A DNA stretch of 64,000 nt from Dielma sp000508965 (GTDB taxonomy: Bacteria; Bacillota_I; Bacilli_A; Erysipelotrichales; Erysipelotrichaceae). A program made the translations under genes and the position numbers. The notes below the pieces were generated by a model, which saw nothing but the letters and a program-made list of their open reading frames with translations, was not told the origin of the DNA and did no database searches. This document shows, piece by piece, positions 1 through 8,033 of the stretch; the stretch's first letter is position 1; each line of letters begins with the position of its first letter. The DNA lies in assembly GCA_000508965.1 (NCBI GenBank), contig BAHV02000010.1:186001-250000 (forward strand), read 5' to 3'.

Positions 1-146
1 AAACGGTCAGGCTTGATGTTTATGAGGATAATGAACCAGCCATGCATTTGTATGAACGTTATGGCTTTAAGGCCTGCGGCAAGGCGGATATGCGGATTGG
101 GAATAATGGCCCTGAATGGTGTATCTTATATGAATTAGTTATATAG
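1..146 (+). CDS. GNAT-family N-acetyltransferase, C-terminal fragment
   Basis: The reading frame is open from base 3 and stops at 144-146, so only about 47 C-terminal residues are present. They read VYEDNEPAMHLYERYGF, which is the classic end of a GNAT fold, where an N-x-x-A-x-x-L-Y-x-x-x-GF segment contributes to acetyl-CoA binding. The substrate cannot be told from this piece. The stop lies 13 bases before the next start, with that gene's ribosome binding site (aggagg) in between, so the two are probably co-transcribed. Confidence 0.75.
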   Translation, partial: TVRLDVYEDNEPAMHLYERYGFKACGKADMRIGNNGPEWCILYELVI

Positions 147-159
147 GAGGCAAACATTA

Positions 160-801
160 ATGAAGATTGCGGTGATTCAGGGAAGCTCTCAAAAAGCAAA
201 AAATAATTTATTATATGAATGCTGTGTAAAAGCAGTGACGAATCAGGGGCATGAGGTTATTAATTTTGGTGTATATGAAGATGAAGAGATTGAATTGAGC
301 TATGTTGAGACAGCCTTGTTAATAAGCATGCTGCTGGTAAGCAAAACGGTAGATTTTGTAATTACGGGATGTTCATCAGGACAGGGAATGATGCTTGCAT
401 GCAACAGTCTGCCAGGTGTGTTGTGCGGTTATTTAGAAAATCCGTCCGATGCTTATTTATTCGGCAGGATCAATAACGGCAATGCAGTCGCTTATCCGTT
501 AGGACTTAATTTTGGCTGGGCAGGGGAGATTAATCTGCAGAATACATTGAATAATTTATTTAGTGAACCTTTTGGCATCGGTTATCCGCCGAAAGCGGCA
601 GCTAGAAAACGCCGTGACAGTGATATCCTAAAGCAGATACATGCTGTATCAAAGCTTGATCTGCCAGCACTATGGCCGCTTTTGGATGATGAATTGAAAG
701 TTCATGCGCTGAGCCGGCATTTGGCAGTTGATGCAATTTTGGAAAATGGCAGTGCAGAATTTAAAGAAATGCTGAAGGGTTGGCTTAAAGAAGCTGATTA
801 A
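160..801 (+). CDS. RpiB/LacA/LacB-family sugar-phosphate isomerase-like protein
   Basis: The 213-residue protein starts like the RpiB/LacAB Rossmann-type fold (MKIAVIQGSS) and has GCSSGQGMMLACN around residues 70-82, the counterpart of the CGTGIGMSIAANK loop that carries the catalytic Cys/Thr pair. Here Cys71 is kept, but the Thr position reads Ser73. RpiB interconverts ribose 5-phosphate and ribulose 5-phosphate, and LacAB isomerises galactose 6-phosphate. Classical RpiB is about 150 residues, so the last 60 or so (after GYPPKAAARKRR) are an extension. No sugar genes flank it, so the substrate is open. The start is supported by aggagg at 146-151. Confidence 0.75.
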   Translation: MKIAVIQGSSQKAKNNLLYECCVKAVTNQGHEVINFGVYEDEEIELSYVETALLISMLLVSKTVDFVITGCSSGQGMMLACNSLPGVLCGYLENPSDAYLFGRINNGNAVAYPLGLNFGWAGEINLQNTLNNLFSEPFGIGYPPKAAARKRRDSDILKQIHAVSKLDLPALWPLLDDELKVHALSRHLAVDAILENGSAEFKEMLKGWLKEAD

Positions 802-824
802 AAATGATAGCTTGATTGGCTTCT

Positions 825-853
825 TTGCATGCGATGCTGAAGCATGATATACT
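825..853 (+). promoter_or_regulatory. Sigma-A promoter for the membrane protein-hflX pair
   Basis: TTGCAT (825-830) and TATACT (848-853) are separated by exactly 17 bases and lie 25 bases upstream of the next start. Confidence 0.65.
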
Positions 854-878
854 TGTTAACATCTAAGGAAGTGAACGT

Positions 879-1616
879 ATGGAATATATATTGATAATTA
901 TAGCCGGCGCCGCGGTTGTATTCGCGGTTATGAAAGTCAAAAAACAGCGTCAGCAAAAGAGTCGGCAGAAGATGCTGAGTGATGAATTGGCACGCTTGAA
1001 ACAGATGAATGTTGATTTGGATGTGGAAGGTTATATCCGTGAGGAAAAGCGGGCGATGGCTTATCCTGAAAATCGCGAAATTCTGCCGACAATGCAGATG
1101 AACCTGGTGGCTGCTTATATTAATAATGCCCAGACTGAGGAAGCGGTCAACTGTTTAAAACAGATGGATTCAAGTGCTTTCCCGCTAGATTTTCAGATTC
1201 TTTATCATCATAATATGCTGTTTGCTAAATGGATGCAGAATGAACGTGCTTTTGGTGAACAATTAGCGGAAAGCTGGCCGCTGCTTCAGGAGCATGTTGA
1301 TGAGGTGCAGTGGAAGCCGATTCTAAAGATTATTCAGGTACTGAATGATCTTTATACTAAGAATTATGATGCCGCTCAGCAGCACATCCGTGAGCTGCCT
1401 CCGCCTAACAGCAATCATGCGGCGTCACTGCAGGATATGCTTTGGGTTGAAATTAATTTCCAGACCGGGCAAAGGGGAAAAGCTTCAGCATTGCTTGATA
1501 AGATGACTCAGCGTCAGAATTTCCCGATCATCACGGCGTGGATCAAGCAGAAGCGTGCAGAATTAAAGAATAAGGGTGTTAAAGGTGAAGAAACTAAGAG
1601 CGAGGTGAGTGAATGA
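879..1616 (+). CDS. Membrane-anchored helical-repeat protein of unknown function
   Basis: The 245-residue protein has one N-terminal membrane segment (about residues 3-19, EYILIIIAGAAVVFAVM) followed by a basic stop-transfer patch (KVKKQRQQKSRQK). The rest is helical, with TPR-like spacing: 'AAYINNAQTEEAVNCLKQM' and 'QTGQRGKASALLDKM' resemble TPR half-repeats. It is probably anchored with its bulk in the cytoplasm. No enzyme motif is visible. Its last codons overlap the hflX start by four bases (ATGA), indicating translational coupling. I do not recognise a named family. Confidence 0.65.
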   Translation: MEYILIIIAGAAVVFAVMKVKKQRQQKSRQKMLSDELARLKQMNVDLDVEGYIREEKRAMAYPENREILPTMQMNLVAAYINNAQTEEAVNCLKQMDSSAFPLDFQILYHHNMLFAKWMQNERAFGEQLAESWPLLQEHVDEVQWKPILKIIQVLNDLYTKNYDAAQQHIRELPPPNSNHAASLQDMLWVEINFQTGQRGKASALLDKMTQRQNFPIITAWIKQKRAELKNKGVKGEETKSEVSE

Positions 1617-2863
1617 ATAAGCATTGTATAATCGCCGGTCTGCAATTTGAAAATCAGACTGATTTTAAGGAAAACTTTGAGGAGACGTGTTCGCTTGCAG
1701 AAGCCTGCGGTTATGAGGTTATCGAGACAATGGTTCAGCCAAGGCGCAGCGCTCATCCGTCTACCTTATTTGGCAGCGGTAAGCTGGCTGAGCTGCAGAC
1801 ACTGATTCATGAAACAAAGATTGATACATTAATTATCAGCAGTGATATTACACCGTCACAAATGCGCACATTAAAGGATTTATTCAAAATACGCATTTTA
1901 GACCGCACGGATTTGATTTTGGAGATCTTCGCGTCAAGAGCACGGACAAAGGAGGCCCGGCTGCAGGTGGAGCTGGCAACCTTGAAGCATCAGCTCCCTT
2001 ATTTGATCCGCACGGTGCAGGCGTTTTCCCGTCAGGGCGGCGTCGGCGGCGCCCGCAATAAAGGCGAGGGTGAGAAGCAGCTTGAACTTGACCGCCGTAA
2101 ACTGGAAACACGGATTCAGGCGTGCAAGCGTGAGCTGGACAGCGTTGTTAATAATCGTGATACGATGCGTCGGCGCCGTAAAAAAGCGGGTGTGCCAATG
2201 GCGGCTTTGGCTGGTTATACTAATGCCGGCAAATCAACGTTAATGAACGCGCTGCTTGAACTTTGTGAGTCAGATCAAGACAAGCAGGTATTTGTAAAGG
2301 ATATGGTCTTCGCTACCTTAGATACGACAGTGCGTTCGCTGAATTGGCAGCGCCATGAATTTTTACTCTCTGATACCGTAGGCTTTGTAAGCAATCTGCC
2401 TCACGAATTAATCAAGGCGTTCCAGTCAACACTTGAAGAAGTAGTGGAAGCGGATGTAATTCTGCATGTAATCGATGAGTCAAGCCATCAGCGTGAGGCG
2501 CAAAAACAGGTGACGGACAGTACGCTTGAAAAATTAAAAGCGGGTGATAAGCCAATTATTTATGTTCATAATAAATGCGATCTCTGTGAATTTAAAGCAA
2601 ATGTTGATAATCATATCTATATCAGTGCTGCTAAACGGCAGGGATTGAACGAATTAATGGATAAGATCAATGAAATCTGTTACGCGGATCATCGTCAGCT
2701 AACGGTGCGGATTCCTTATGACAATCAGGAAATGATTCGCCTGATACAGAATAAGCTAACGATATTATCTTGTAGGCAGATGGAAGATGGCTTTCATTAT
2801 GTGATTGAAACAGTACCGAGTTTTGTGGAGTTACTGAAACCCTATATAATTGAAGGCAGCTAA
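1613..2863 (+). CDS. hflX: GTPase HflX
   Basis: The 416-residue protein matches HflX throughout. It has an N-terminal nucleotide-binding subdomain (RRSAHPSTLFGSGK near 44-57, RILDRTDLILEIFASRART near 94-112), a glycine-rich helical linker (QGGVGGARNKGEGEKQLELDRR), then a TrmE/Era-type G domain with G1 AGYTNAGKST (about 200-209), G3 DTVGFVSNLPHELI and G4 HNKCD. HflX binds the 50S subunit and splits or rescues stalled ribosomes under stress. The stop codon sits in the loop of a terminator, so this is the last gene of its transcript. Confidence 0.95.
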   Translation: MNKHCIIAGLQFENQTDFKENFEETCSLAEACGYEVIETMVQPRRSAHPSTLFGSGKLAELQTLIHETKIDTLIISSDITPSQMRTLKDLFKIRILDRTDLILEIFASRARTKEARLQVELATLKHQLPYLIRTVQAFSRQGGVGGARNKGEGEKQLELDRRKLETRIQACKRELDSVVNNRDTMRRRRKKAGVPMAALAGYTNAGKSTLMNALLELCESDQDKQVFVKDMVFATLDTTVRSLNWQRHEFLLSDTVGFVSNLPHELIKAFQSTLEEVVEADVILHVIDESSHQREAQKQVTDSTLEKLKAGDKPIIYVHNKCDLCEFKANVDNHIYISAAKRQGLNELMDKINEICYADHRQLTVRIPYDNQEMIRLIQNKLTILSCRQMEDGFHYVIETVPSFVELLKPYIIEGS

Positions 2864-2877
2864 GCTGTCTTTTTATT
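2853..2877 (+). terminator. Rho-independent terminator overlapping the hflX stop
   Basis: AAGGCAGC (2853-2860) pairs with GCTGTCTT (2864-2871) around the loop taa, which is the hflX stop codon itself, followed by TTTTTATT. Confidence 0.8.
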
Positions 2878-2919
2878 ATTTATGAGCTAAATGTCTACAA
2901 AATGCATACTACGGCAGTT

Positions 2920-2983
2920 TGGTATAGTGGTATAGGTGTGGTATAGACTGGTTTAGACCATGTTATTTTAATGGTTTATACCA
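2920..2983 (+). promoter_or_regulatory. Upstream GntR-type operator cluster
   Basis: Two palindromes, TGGTTTAGACCA (2949-2960) and TGGTTTATACCA (2972-2983), lie 23 bases apart. Three TGGTATAG half-sites precede them at 2920, 2928 and 2939. The same 12-base pattern recurs downstream of the PTS promoter and in the promoter of the GntR gene, so this is most likely the binding site of that regulator, about 150 bases upstream of the promoter. Nothing else is visible in the 345-base gap apart from this cluster and the promoter/operator listed next. Confidence 0.65.
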
Positions 2984-3113
2984 TGATAGAGATTATATAT
3001 AAGGAATATGATGATGGAAAATGTTAAAAAAATCTATAAAATGATAATAAAATTCTTATTTTATAGGGATTTTAAAGAAAAATATAAAAAATGAAGTTTT
3101 TTAATGAAACCCC

Positions 3114-3191
3114 TTGCATTTTAAAAATACTGTGTTATTATAAGAGTGTCAACAGGTGGTATATACCAAATAAATCAAATGGGCTATACCA
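3114..3191 (+). promoter_or_regulatory. PTS operon promoter with downstream operator pair
   Basis: TTGCAT (3114-3119) and TATTAT (3136-3141) form a sigma-A promoter. Immediately downstream, overlapping the expected transcript start and leader, lie the perfect palindrome TGGTATATACCA (3157-3168) and TGGGCTATACCA (3180-3191), again 23 bases apart. A repressor bound there would block initiation or early elongation. The second site ends ten bases before the IIB gene's ribosome binding site core. Confidence 0.7.
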
Positions 3192-3208
3192 AGAAAGGAG
3201 GATACAGC

Positions 3209-3514
3209 ATGGTAAATATACTTCTGGTATGTTCGGCTGGCATGTCAACCAGCGCACTGGTTAAGAAAATGGATGAGGCCGCTCAAGCCAAAGGAGTTGA
3301 AGCCAAGATTTGGGCGGTGGGAGATGCCCAGTCTAAAGAAGATGCCGCCAAAGCTGATATCGTACTGCTTGGCCCGCAAGTTCGTTATCTTGAGAAGAAA
3401 ATGAATGAGCGTGTCAATCATGAAAAACCGGTAATGGTTATCGATATGGCTGCTTATGGAATGATGAATGGAGCTAAAGTGCTCGATGATGCACTTGCAT
3501 TATTAAACAAATAA
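3209..3514 (+). CDS. PTS lactose/cellobiose-family IIB component
   Basis: The 101-residue protein starts MVNILLVCSAGMSTSALVKKM; Cys8 in CSAGMSTS is the phosphocysteine that accepts phosphate from IIA and passes it to the incoming sugar. Length and fold match stand-alone lactose/chitobiose/cellobiose IIB proteins. The ATG at 3209 is preferred over an earlier in-frame start because aaaggagga lies just upstream and the homologous N-terminus begins here. It is the first gene of a IIB-IIC-IIA set placed behind the double operator. Confidence 0.93.
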   Translation: MVNILLVCSAGMSTSALVKKMDEAAQAKGVEAKIWAVGDAQSKEDAAKADIVLLGPQVRYLEKKMNERVNHEKPVMVIDMAAYGMMNGAKVLDDALALLNK

Positions 3515-3535
3515 AAATAAAAGGGAGAAAGAACT

Positions 3536-4840
3536 ATGTTTACATCTTGGATGGAAGAAAAGTTTGTTCCTGTAGCTGCGAAAATCGGTTCACAGAAACA
3601 CCTCGTCGCAATACGTGACGCATTTATTAGTATTATGCCAATTACAATGGCCGGTTCAATCGCTGTTTTGCTGAATGCAATCGTCAGAGATCTGCCTGCT
3701 AAATTTGAATTAAACGGCATTACGGAAGCTTTCCAATGGCTGATTGGTATTAACGGCAATGTTTGGTGGGGAACACTTGCTACATTGTCAATGGTATTTG
3801 CATTTGCTATCGGTTATCAATTATCAAAGGCTTATGATACAAACCCATTAGCCGGTGGTCTGATTTCATTTGCATCATTTATTATCGCTACTCCTCAGTC
3901 AACGGTTGTGGCTTTGGAAGATGGTACGACAATCGGCGCTTGGGGTAACTTAGCTGTTGGTTATCTGGATGCGAAAGGTCTGTTTACCGCATTGATCGTT
4001 GGTTTCATCGCTACGATCATCTACGCTAAGATGATGAAGAAAAACATCACTATTAAGCTGCCTGAACAGGTTCCGCCAGCTGTCAGCAAGGCATTTGCCG
4101 CTATCATCCCAGGTGTTACTGCAATGTACGCTATCGGTTTGATTACATGGGCATTAGATAAATTTGCCGGAACTTCATTATATGCTTTAATTCTTGAATA
4201 TGTTCAAATGCCATTCCTGTCGATGTCTCAGGGTCTTGGTTCAGTTATAATCATTACCGCTTGTGTTTCTATCTTCTGGTTCTTCGGTCTGCATGGCTCA
4301 AACGTGCTGGCACCGGTATTAGATGGTATCTACAAGACAGCATTAGCTGAAAACACAAATATTTACAATGCTACACAGTCTATTTCTGAATTAAAATATA
4401 TTTGGACAAGAGGTTCATTTGATGCTTATGCATGGATGGGCGGCGCTGGCTGTACAATTGCTTTAATTATTGCAATCTTCATTTTCTCTAAACGTGAAGA
4501 AACTAGAGCGGTTGCCAAATTAAGTGCACCGATGGGTCTGTTTAATATCAATGAACCGGTTGTCTTCGGTCTGCCGATCGTTTTAAATCCAGTTTATCTG
4601 ATTCCTTGGGTATTAGTACCAACGGTATTGGTTATTATTGCCTATGCCGCAACTTCAATTGGCTTAGTGCCACCGGTATTCTTAGAAGTGCCTTGGGTAA
4701 TGCCGCCGGTATTATATGCTTGGTTTGCTACAGGCTTCAGCTTCTCAGCGGCTCTGCTCGCATTATTCAATCTGGCTGTCGGCATCGCTATCTGGTCTGT
4801 CTTTGTAATCATTGCTAACCGGGTTGAAATTAAAGAATAA
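3536..4840 (+). CDS. PTS lactose/cellobiose-family IIC permease
   Basis: The 434-residue polytopic membrane protein carries the usual cellobiose/lactose IIC features: an N-terminal amphipathic segment (WMEEKFVPVAAKIGSQKHLVAIRDAF), many membrane helices, the conserved FWFFGLHGSNVLAPVLD region near residue 244, and the substrate-domain motif FNINEPVVFGLPIVLNP near 337. It moves a beta-linked disaccharide or related sugar across the membrane while IIB phosphorylates it. The specificity cannot be read from sequence. A gggagaaag ribosome binding site precedes it. Confidence 0.93.
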   Translation: MFTSWMEEKFVPVAAKIGSQKHLVAIRDAFISIMPITMAGSIAVLLNAIVRDLPAKFELNGITEAFQWLIGINGNVWWGTLATLSMVFAFAIGYQLSKAYDTNPLAGGLISFASFIIATPQSTVVALEDGTTIGAWGNLAVGYLDAKGLFTALIVGFIATIIYAKMMKKNITIKLPEQVPPAVSKAFAAIIPGVTAMYAIGLITWALDKFAGTSLYALILEYVQMPFLSMSQGLGSVIIITACVSIFWFFGLHGSNVLAPVLDGIYKTALAENTNIYNATQSISELKYIWTRGSFDAYAWMGGAGCTIALIIAIFIFSKREETRAVAKLSAPMGLFNINEPVVFGLPIVLNPVYLIPWVLVPTVLVIIAYAATSIGLVPPVFLEVPWVMPPVLYAWFATGFSFSAALLALFNLAVGIAIWSVFVIIANRVEIKE

Positions 4841-4894
4841 TAAATGAAGCAGCGGGGAAGGAATCCTTCCCCCATGCTTTTGGAGGAAAAGGTC

Positions 4895-5203
4895 ATGGAA
4901 GGTTTGGAATTAATTTGTTTTCAGATTATCTCTAATGTGGGCGGTGCCCGCAGTTGTTTCATCAACGCTATTCAGGAAGCTAAAGAAGGCCGTTTTGATG
5001 AAGCTGAAAAGATGATGGATGAAGGCGATCAGTTATTTCTTGAGGGGCATCATGCGCATGCTAAACTGATTCAGCAGGAAGCCGGCGGCGAAAAAATCGA
5101 TTTTGCTTTGCTGCTGCTGCATGCCGAGGATCAGCTGATGAGCGCTGAGGGTTTTAAAATCTTGGCTGCTGAATTTATCGACGTGTATAAACGGTTGAAA
5201 TAG
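4895..5203 (+). CDS. PTS lactose/cellobiose-family IIA component
   Basis: The 102-residue all-helical protein matches the LacF/ChbA family: NVGGARSCFINAI at the start, GHHAHAKLIQQEAGG in the middle, and LLHAEDQLMSA, whose His76 is the phosphorylated residue. The start at 4895 is chosen over an upstream in-frame one because ggagg sits nine bases before it and homologues begin here. It completes the three-part permease with the two preceding genes. Confidence 0.92.
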   Translation: MEGLELICFQIISNVGGARSCFINAIQEAKEGRFDEAEKMMDEGDQLFLEGHHAHAKLIQQEAGGEKIDFALLLLHAEDQLMSAEGFKILAAEFIDVYKRLK

Positions 5204-5218
5204 AGAGGGGTGAATAAG

Positions 5219-5440
5219 ATGATTTGTGTTTCATGCCCAATTAAGCAAGATTTTATTATAGAACTGCTGGAAAAATATGAGGGTGAGGACTGTCAGTTTA
5301 AATTTGTAGAAAAAAAGGGGATTAAAATGAAGTTTTCTGTTAATATAGAAGATAAGGAAAAGGCGATTGCCGCTGCAAAACGTATTATTAAGGCAACGGA
5401 AATCGGATCTGTTTTATATTTTCAAGTAACAGAGGAATAG
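5219..5440 (+). CDS. Small conserved-operon protein of unknown function
   Basis: The 73-residue protein starts at the ATG at 5219 (gagggg ribosome binding site eight bases upstream); a GTG at 5210 in the same frame is the alternative. It begins MICVSCPIKQDFIIELLEKYEG and is rich in charged residues with alternating beta-like and helical segments, suggesting a small ferredoxin-like alpha/beta fold. I recognise no family. It lies eight to nine codons after IIA and directly before a tiny membrane protein, so it should be co-expressed with the PTS. Confidence 0.6.
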   Translation: MICVSCPIKQDFIIELLEKYEGEDCQFKFVEKKGIKMKFSVNIEDKEKAIAAAKRIIKATEIGSVLYFQVTEE

Positions 5441-5449
5441 GGTGATACA

Positions 5450-5599
5450 ATGAAGAACTGGACAATCTTTTTATTAAGTCTTGGCTTTTTGCTGATTGCG
5501 TTATCACCGACTGTGGAATTTTCAGCTTCACTTATGACAAGCGGAATAGTTCTGGTAGTCGGTTCAGCTTATATGCTTTATAGGAAAAGAGGGAAGTAA
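5450..5599 (+). CDS. Small membrane protein, 49 residues
   Basis: ATG at 5450 opens a 49-codon frame ending at 5599. The product has two hydrophobic stretches (TIFLLSLGFLLIALS and SGIVLVVGSAYMLY) and a basic tail RKRGK, typical of a two-helix mini membrane protein. The stop is two bases before the next start and a gggtg-like ribosome binding site precedes it, so it fits exactly between two operon genes. No function can be assigned. Confidence 0.5.
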   Translation: MKNWTIFLLSLGFLLIALSPTVEFSASLMTSGIVLVVGSAYMLYRKRGK

Positions 5600-5600
5600 G

Positions 5601-6032
5601 ATGGAAGTTAAACGAATCGTACATGGAGATATTGAAGCCTATTTTAAGGTTTTGACAGACTCTTTGCTAAATGATTACAATGCTGCCATGCAGGCAGAAC
5701 ATACCAGCGATGTATTGAAGAGCGGTCTTACTTATCAGAAAAAGCTGCGCAACAGTTTTGGCAATGAAGGAACGGTGACTGTCAGTATTGATCGGTTTGA
5801 AACAAATCATTATGCAGCCAGCTTTAAAAGTGCCCAGGGAATCAATCAATTATCTTATGATTTAGAGCCTTTGGATAATCAGCAATTTGAGGTGACGTAT
5901 AAGGAAGATTTTTTCTCAGAATCAAAAAGTAAAAGTCTGAATTATTCAATCATGTCAAAATTATATAAACGTTCCAGTAAAAAGAAAATGAATCTGATGC
6001 TGGATGCGATTGAAAAAATGATACAGGAATGA
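5601..6032 (+). CDS. Hypothetical protein in the PTS operon
   Basis: The 143-residue soluble protein begins MEVKRIVHGDIEAYFKVLTDSLLNDYNAA. The layout (a short helix, then beta-rich stretches such as TVTVSIDRFETNHYAASFKS, then a basic helical end KRSSKKKMNLMLDAIEKM) is reminiscent of START/SRPBCC-like or DUF3284-type proteins, which are often encoded beside cellobiose PTS genes. The DUF3284 resemblance is only a suggestion. The start is backed by gagggaag at 5589-5596. Confidence 0.6.
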   Translation: MEVKRIVHGDIEAYFKVLTDSLLNDYNAAMQAEHTSDVLKSGLTYQKKLRNSFGNEGTVTVSIDRFETNHYAASFKSAQGINQLSYDLEPLDNQQFEVTYKEDFFSESKSKSLNYSIMSKLYKRSSKKKMNLMLDAIEKMIQE

Positions 6033-6070
6033 GAATGGGAGCATTCTCATTTTTACTAGGAGGAACAACT

Positions 6071-7165
6071 ATGGCAAGATTAGGAATTTCAGTTTATCCT
6101 GAACATTCATCACTGGAAGAAATTCAAGAGTATATCCGTTTGGCAGCCCGCTATGGCTTTAAACGCATTTTTAGCTGTCTGCTGAGTGTGGGTGAACGCA
6201 GCCGTGAGGAGATTATTGATGAATATTCAAAAATGATCGCTGCCGCTCATGAACATGGTATGGAAGTTATTTTAGATGTAGCGCCGTTTGTCTTTGAACG
6301 CTTGGGGATCACTTATAAAGATCTATCGTTTTTTACCGCTTTAAATGTAGATGGTATCCGTCTTGATGAGGGTTTTGATGGCTTGAAGGAAAGCTTGATG
6401 AGCTATAATAAAGAGCGGTTGAAGATAGAAATCAATGCCAGCTTCGGTAATGGTTATATCGCCAATATTATGAGTCATTATCCGAATAAGGATGGTTTGA
6501 TTACATGTCATAATTTTTATCCGCAGAAGTATACCGGACTTTCGCTGAAACATTTCAATCACTGCAATGAGGATATCAAGAAGCAGGGATTGAAAATTGC
6601 GGCTTTTGTTTCTTCACAGAAGCGTGATACGTTTGGCCCTTGGCCGGTAAATGAAGGTTTATGTACATTGGAAATGCATCGTGAGCTGCCGATTGATGTG
6701 CAGGTACGTCATCTGTTTGCGACTCGACAGGTGGATGATGTAATCATCGCCAATGCTTTTGCCAGCGAAGAAGAACTGCGCATTTGTTCAATGATTGATC
6801 CAGCCCTGCTGACCTTCAGCATCAACTTTGAAAAGGAATTGAATCCGACAGAATATAAGGTCATTTATGAACATGAGCATTTTGTCCGCGGTGATATGAG
6901 TGAATATATGGCACGTTCTACAATGCCAAGAGTTACTTATGCGGCGGAAAGTGTGCCAGCTGCCAATACCCGTGATTTAAAACGCGGTGATGTAATTGTC
7001 ATAAATGATAATTATTCACGGTATAAAGGTGAACTGCAGATACTCTTGAAAGATATGCCAAATGACGGACGCCGCAATGTAGTGGGCAGAATTCCTGATA
7101 ATGAGTTAATGCTGTTGGATTATATTCAGCCATGGATTCCTTTCGCATTCATGAAAAAAGATTAG
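6071..7165 (+). CDS. MupG-family (DUF871) 6-phospho-muramidase-like protein
   Basis: The 364-residue protein matches the DUF871/MupG family: a TIM-barrel opening (GISVYPEHSSLEEIQEYIRLAARYGFKRIFSCLLS), the NVDGIRLDEGFDG and ITCHNFYPQKYTGLS segments, and a small C-terminal beta domain (RGDVIVINDNYSRYKGELQI). Characterised MupG cleaves MurNAc-6-phosphate-GlcNAc taken in by a PTS during peptidoglycan recycling. Its place behind a disaccharide PTS fits a phospho-disaccharide hydrolase, though murQ and murP genes are not nearby. ATG 6071 with aggaggaac upstream is preferred to an earlier in-frame start. Confidence 0.85.
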   Translation: MARLGISVYPEHSSLEEIQEYIRLAARYGFKRIFSCLLSVGERSREEIIDEYSKMIAAAHEHGMEVILDVAPFVFERLGITYKDLSFFTALNVDGIRLDEGFDGLKESLMSYNKERLKIEINASFGNGYIANIMSHYPNKDGLITCHNFYPQKYTGLSLKHFNHCNEDIKKQGLKIAAFVSSQKRDTFGPWPVNEGLCTLEMHRELPIDVQVRHLFATRQVDDVIIANAFASEEELRICSMIDPALLTFSINFEKELNPTEYKVIYEHEHFVRGDMSEYMARSTMPRVTYAAESVPAANTRDLKRGDVIVINDNYSRYKGELQILLKDMPNDGRRNVVGRIPDNELMLLDYIQPWIPFAFMKKD

Positions 7166-7169
7166 AGTC

Positions 7170-7198
7170 TTGTTTTTTTGTGGACTATACCATATAAT
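7170..7198 (+). promoter_or_regulatory. GntR gene promoter with overlapping operator
   Basis: TTGTTT (7170-7175) and TATAAT (7193-7198) are 17 bases apart. The spacer ends with TGGACTATACCA (7181-7192), which matches the operators before the PTS genes, so the regulator probably represses its own gene. Confidence 0.65.
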
Positions 7199-7227
7199 TA
7201 TGGGAGAAAGCAAAAGGAGTGATACTT

Positions 7228-7899
7228 GTGGCAGCACCCATTTATCTGCAGATAAAAGATCAGATGATAGAAGAGATACAGCAGCTTAGCGCTAATGCGC
7301 CAATTCTCAGTGAACGCGATCTTGCAGTTAAATATAACGCGAGCCGCATGACTGTACGCAAGGCTGTAAATGAATTGGTCGATGAGGGATATTTGTACCG
7401 TGATTCCAATAAAGGCACCTTTGTAGCGGATGAAAGACTGCATAAACGCAATACTTCTGTAGACCCTTTTGCGGAAGAACGGCCGATCAAGTATAAGATT
7501 TTATATTTTGATATTAAGGCTACCTCTTCCAAAGATGTTCAGGATCGATTGTTTATCTCATCGGAAGAATCGGTATTAAGAATTGTTCGGGTGGCGATGT
7601 TTGAGGAACGCCCTCAATCGATTGAGGAAATCTATTTCCCGCGTTTAAGTATTCCTGATGAGGATTTGGGTAATTTTAAAAAGCTTCTGGATTTTAACTC
7701 ATACATTGCGCATGGCAGCTTGTCACAGACCTTTGTGCCGATCATCGTACCGCCGCAGTACGCGCATCTTTTGAAACTGAAAATCAATACGCCGATCATT
7801 CTTGTGGAGAACGTGATCACCAGCAAGAATGGCAAACCCTTATTATATATGAAAGTATTTAATAACCCTAATGAAAAGGTTATTGAAATGACATTATAA
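7228..7899 (+). CDS. GntR/HutC-family transcriptional regulator
   Basis: The protein of about 223 residues has an N-terminal GntR winged helix (PIYLQIKDQMIEEI ... PILSERDLAVKYNASRMTVRKAVNELVDEGYLYRDSNKGTFV) and a C-terminal UTRA effector domain (residues about 80-220, including RVAMFEERPQSIEEIYFP and PLLYMKVFNNP). UTRA domains bind sugar phosphates, so the ligand is probably the product of the adjoining PTS. The GTG at 7228 is preferred because aggag is nine bases upstream; a GTG at 7219 is the alternative. A matching operator in its promoter suggests autoregulation. Confidence 0.9.
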   Translation: MAAPIYLQIKDQMIEEIQQLSANAPILSERDLAVKYNASRMTVRKAVNELVDEGYLYRDSNKGTFVADERLHKRNTSVDPFAEERPIKYKILYFDIKATSSKDVQDRLFISSEESVLRIVRVAMFEERPQSIEEIYFPRLSIPDEDLGNFKKLLDFNSYIAHGSLSQTFVPIIVPPQYAHLLKLKINTPIILVENVITSKNGKPLLYMKVFNNPNEKVIEMTL

Positions 7900-7912
7900 A
7901 GAAAGCTTCAGA

Positions 7913-7936
7913 CAGTCAGACATCTGGCTGTTTTTT
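7913..7936 (+). terminator. Rho-independent terminator after the GntR gene
   Basis: CAGTCAGA (7913-7920) pairs with TCTGGCTG (7923-7930), with one G-U pair, and is followed by six T. It closes the PTS/MupG/GntR unit. Confidence 0.85.
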
Positions 7937-7956
7937 CATTCAAGGCTGCCGTTGTG

Positions 7957-7965
7957 TGGTATAAT
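7957..7965 (+). promoter_or_regulatory. Extended -10 promoter of the mgtE leader
   Basis: TGGTATAAT is an extended -10 element (TGn plus TATAAT at 7960-7965). No good -35 is visible. It would give a leader of about 135 bases before mgtE. Confidence 0.5.
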
Positions 7966-8033
7966 TAAATAGGATTTAAAGTTGTGTTAGAAATAGTTTG
8001 ATAACAATTTATTCTCTGAAAGGTGGTGGTTTT

